Shown here: positions 62,243 through 64,000 of the stretch, piece by piece
Layout of the letters: each line of letters begins with the position of its first letter
Position numbering within the stretch: position 1 is the stretch's first letter
Origin: Lactobacillus sp. ESL0791
Lineage (GTDB): Bacteria > Bacillota > Bacilli > Lactobacillales > Lactobacillaceae
DNA length: 64,000 bases
Direction of reading: 5' to 3'
Assembly (NCBI RefSeq): GCF_029433255.1
Contig: NZ_JAQTHU010000001.1
Coordinates: 744,001 to 808,000, forward strand
Notes under the pieces: generated by a model
The model's database searches: none
What the model was told of the DNA's origin: nothing
The model's input: only the letters and a program-made list of their open reading frames with translations
Program-made: the position numbers and the translations under genes

Positions 62243-63262
62243 ATGACAAAAATTGCAGTTTTAGGTGCCGGCTCTTGGGGTTCGGTACTAGCCTCAATGC
62301 TAGCGGATAATGGCAACGACGTGATTCTGTTTGGCAATAACGAAGCGGTTAACCAAGAAATTAATGAGAAGCACACCAATGAGCATTATATGAAAGATTG
62401 GCGGTTAAATCCGACAATTACGGCAACCGAAAAGTTGGAGCCGGCTTTGGCTGGCGCAGAAATAATTTTGTTTGTGCTGCCAACGCCGGCAATCCGCAGT
62501 GTTGCCCGCAATGTGCACCAGATTTTACTGACCTCTGGGACTAAGCCGCTGCTGGTAACGGCAACTAAGGGAATTGAACCGGGCAGCAAAAAATTAATTT
62601 CGGAAATTTTGTCAGAGGAAATTTATCCCGACGATGAAGACAAAATTGTCGCAATTTCCGGTCCCAGCCATGCCGAAAATGTCGCCCAAAAAGACCTGAC
62701 GGCGATTTCCTGTGCCTCAACCAGTGATGCAAATGCTAAGCTAATTCAGAAGATTTTTTCGAATGATTATGTGCGTTTCTACACCAATGATGATCTTGTT
62801 GGCGTTGAGGTCGGCGGTGCGGTTAAAAATGTGATCGCGATTGCCGCCGGGATTTTGTACGGCAAGCACTATGGTGATAATGCTAAGGCGGCATTAATGA
62901 CACGGGGGTTAGCAGAAATTGCGCGCTTGGGCGTTAATTATTTTGGCGCTAAGCCTCTGACTTTTAGCGGACTGGCCGGCATTGGCGATCTGATCGTTAC
63001 GTGTACCTCGGTTAACTCACGCAATTGGCGCTGCGGAAAGCAGATTGGGGAAGGCAAGAGCCTTGACTATGTACTGAAAAATATGGGTCAGGTGGTTGAA
63101 GGAGCCACCACGGTTAAGGCCGTTCATGAATTATGCCAGGAAAAGAACATTGATATGCCGATCAGTGAGGCTATTTACCGTGTTCTTTATGAAAACACTA
63201 ATGTTGATGACGAAATAACTAAGATGATGGGCAGGACGCCGAAGGCTGAGATCAGACTTTAA
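62243..63262 (+). CDS. gpsA: Glycerol-3-phosphate dehydrogenase [NAD(P)+]
   Basis: Reduces dihydroxyacetone phosphate to sn-glycerol-3-phosphate for phospholipid synthesis. The 339-residue protein has the Rossmann motif LGAGSWGSVLA at 7-17, the catalytic Lys region VGGAVKNVIAIAAGI near 190-205 and the substrate-binding GLGDL-like GLAGIGDLIVTC near 250. AGGAGA precedes the ATG. Part of the hprK-lgt-gpsA-trxB group; PgsA (45204) uses its product. Confidence 0.96.
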   Translation: MTKIAVLGAGSWGSVLASMLADNGNDVILFGNNEAVNQEINEKHTNEHYMKDWRLNPTITATEKLEPALAGAEIILFVLPTPAIRSVARNVHQILLTSGTKPLLVTATKGIEPGSKKLISEILSEEIYPDDEDKIVAISGPSHAENVAQKDLTAISCASTSDANAKLIQKIFSNDYVRFYTNDDLVGVEVGGAVKNVIAIAAGILYGKHYGDNAKAALMTRGLAEIARLGVNYFGAKPLTFSGLAGIGDLIVTCTSVNSRNWRCGKQIGEGKSLDYVLKNMGQVVEGATTVKAVHELCQEKNIDMPISEAIYRVLYENTNVDDEITKMMGRTPKAEIRL

Positions 63263-63326
63263 ATTTTACAGGCTTTTTATCATAGTGTATCATTTACTTA
63301 TTAAAAATAAGTAATAGGAGATTAGG

Positions 63327-64000
63327 GTGAATATGGCAAAAAAGTATGATGTAATTATTATTGGTGCGGGTCCAGGCGGAATGACCGCTGCCTTATACGC
63401 TTCACGGGCAAACCTAGCAGTTTTACTGCTTGACCGGGGACCTTACGGCGGCCAGATGAATAATACGGATGTTATTGATAATTATCCTGGTTTTAGCGAG
63501 ATCAAGGGTCCAGAGCTGGGCGAAAAGATGTACCAGTCGATTACGAAATTTTCCCCGGATTTTGAATACGGTGACGTTCAGTCAGTGAAACTTGACGGGC
63601 AAAACAAGCTAGTTAAAACTGATACGGGTGATTATACTGCGCCGGTTGTTATTGTTGCTACTGGTGCTGATCATAAGCACCTGAATGTTCCCGGCGAGGA
63701 AGAATATTCGGGCCGCGGTGTTTCCTACTGTGCGGTCTGTGATGCGGCCTTTTTCAAAGATGAGGATGTTGCTGTTATCGGCGGCGGGGATTCTGCAATC
63801 GAAGAAGGAATCTATCTTTCACAGTTGGCCAAATCCGTGACGGTGGTGCACCGGCGTGATCAATTACGGGCAAATGCTACCTTGCAGAAGCGGGCATTTG
63901 CCAATAAGAAGATGAATTTTGTCTGGAACGCGCAGACCGAGTCAATCACTGGCGACGGTAACAAAGTCACCGGTATTACTTATCGTGATAAGGAAACCGG
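63327..64000 (+). CDS. trxB: Thioredoxin reductase (3' truncated by window)
   Basis: NADPH-dependent FAD enzyme that reduces thioredoxins. The start is GTG 63327 with AGGAG 6 bases upstream; ATG 63333 is in frame but farther away. The frame stays open to the right edge. Visible are the FAD motif IIGAGPGGMTAALYASRA, the GGQMNNTDVIDNYPG loop, the redox CAVCD site (YCAVCDAAFFKDEDV) and the NADPH motif IGGGDSAIEEGIYL. The missing part is about the last 85 residues. It would recycle proteins such as the thioredoxin at 2618. Confidence 0.95.
   Translation, partial: MNMAKKYDVIIIGAGPGGMTAALYASRANLAVLLLDRGPYGGQMNNTDVIDNYPGFSEIKGPELGEKMYQSITKFSPDFEYGDVQSVKLDGQNKLVKTDTGDYTAPVVIVATGADHKHLNVPGEEEYSGRGVSYCAVCDAAFFKDEDVAVIGGGDSAIEEGIYLSQLAKSVTVVHRRDQLRANATLQKRAFANKKMNFVWNAQTESITGDGNKVTGITYRDKET

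Overview
The window looks like core chromosome of a low-to-medium GC Lactobacillaceae member, most likely Lactobacillus sensu stricto (delbrueckii/acidophilus group). The reasons are the gene families (class II HMG-CoA reductase mevalonate cluster, HPr/HprK, SpxA-MecA-SpxH module, ClpE, DUF1149, DUF1827, RF2 with a programmed frameshift), dense operons with TAATG junctions, frequent TTG/GTG starts, strong AGGAGG ribosome binding sites and short hairpin-plus-T-run terminators. I cannot fix the species. No tRNA, rRNA, CRISPR array, prophage or transposase was seen.

Layout. 1-5341: EcsAB transporter (ecsA enters from the left), trmB, thioredoxin, ytpR, UDP-GlcNAc 2-epimerase, and a HicB antitoxin whose HicA partner is reduced to a C-terminal stub. 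5354-9168: GtrA-like protein and flavodoxin on the minus strand, then map, yihY and galU. 9319-12848: the mevalonate genes thl-mvaA-mvaS. 12850-18363: a small unknown, a membrane-anchored hydrolase, a candidate 6S RNA (14200-14388), an NlpC/P60 hydrolase, the 23S rRNA m5U methyltransferase, recX and two unknowns. 18467-26005: CNNM/CorC protein, prfC, DUF1827, clpE behind a CIRCE operator, then ptsH-ptsI. 26206-32019: spxA, mecA, coiA, spxH, CYTH, relQ, nadK and rluD, in an order close to the Bacillus yjb region. 32094-40771: a small ABC exporter with two tandem paralogous permeases, 6-phosphogluconolactonase, a P-type cation ATPase with an unusual upstream region, an AI-2E family protein, trmL and DUF1149. 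40790-48814: ftsK, ymfI, rodZ, pgsA, recA, rny. 48811-51829: an A/T-rich accessory cassette (AraC regulator plus flavin reductase) bracketed by 21-bp direct repeats. 51919-64000: tagO, IMPACT protein, comFA-comFC, hpf, secA, prfB, a small membrane protein, hprK, lgt, gpsA and the start of trxB.

How the parts connect. HPr (24006) and its Ser46 kinase HprK (60409) are both present, with a cre-like site before ptsH. SpxA, its adaptors MecA and SpxH, and the unfoldase ClpE form a redox and protein-quality module. The epimerase MnaA and the transferase TagO both serve wall polymer synthesis, and GalU feeds UDP-glucose. CoiA, ComFA, ComFC and RecA are late competence or DNA-processing proteins. SecA, Lgt and the NlpC/P60 enzyme serve export and the envelope.

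The least ordinary parts are the repeat-flanked reductase cassette, the HicA remnant, the 6S-like RNA and the region before the P-type ATPase (10-bp phased repeats and a leader with competing helices). No plainly new multi-gene system is visible. Starts were set from ribosome binding sites and family N-termini, and several are shorter than the longest open frame.
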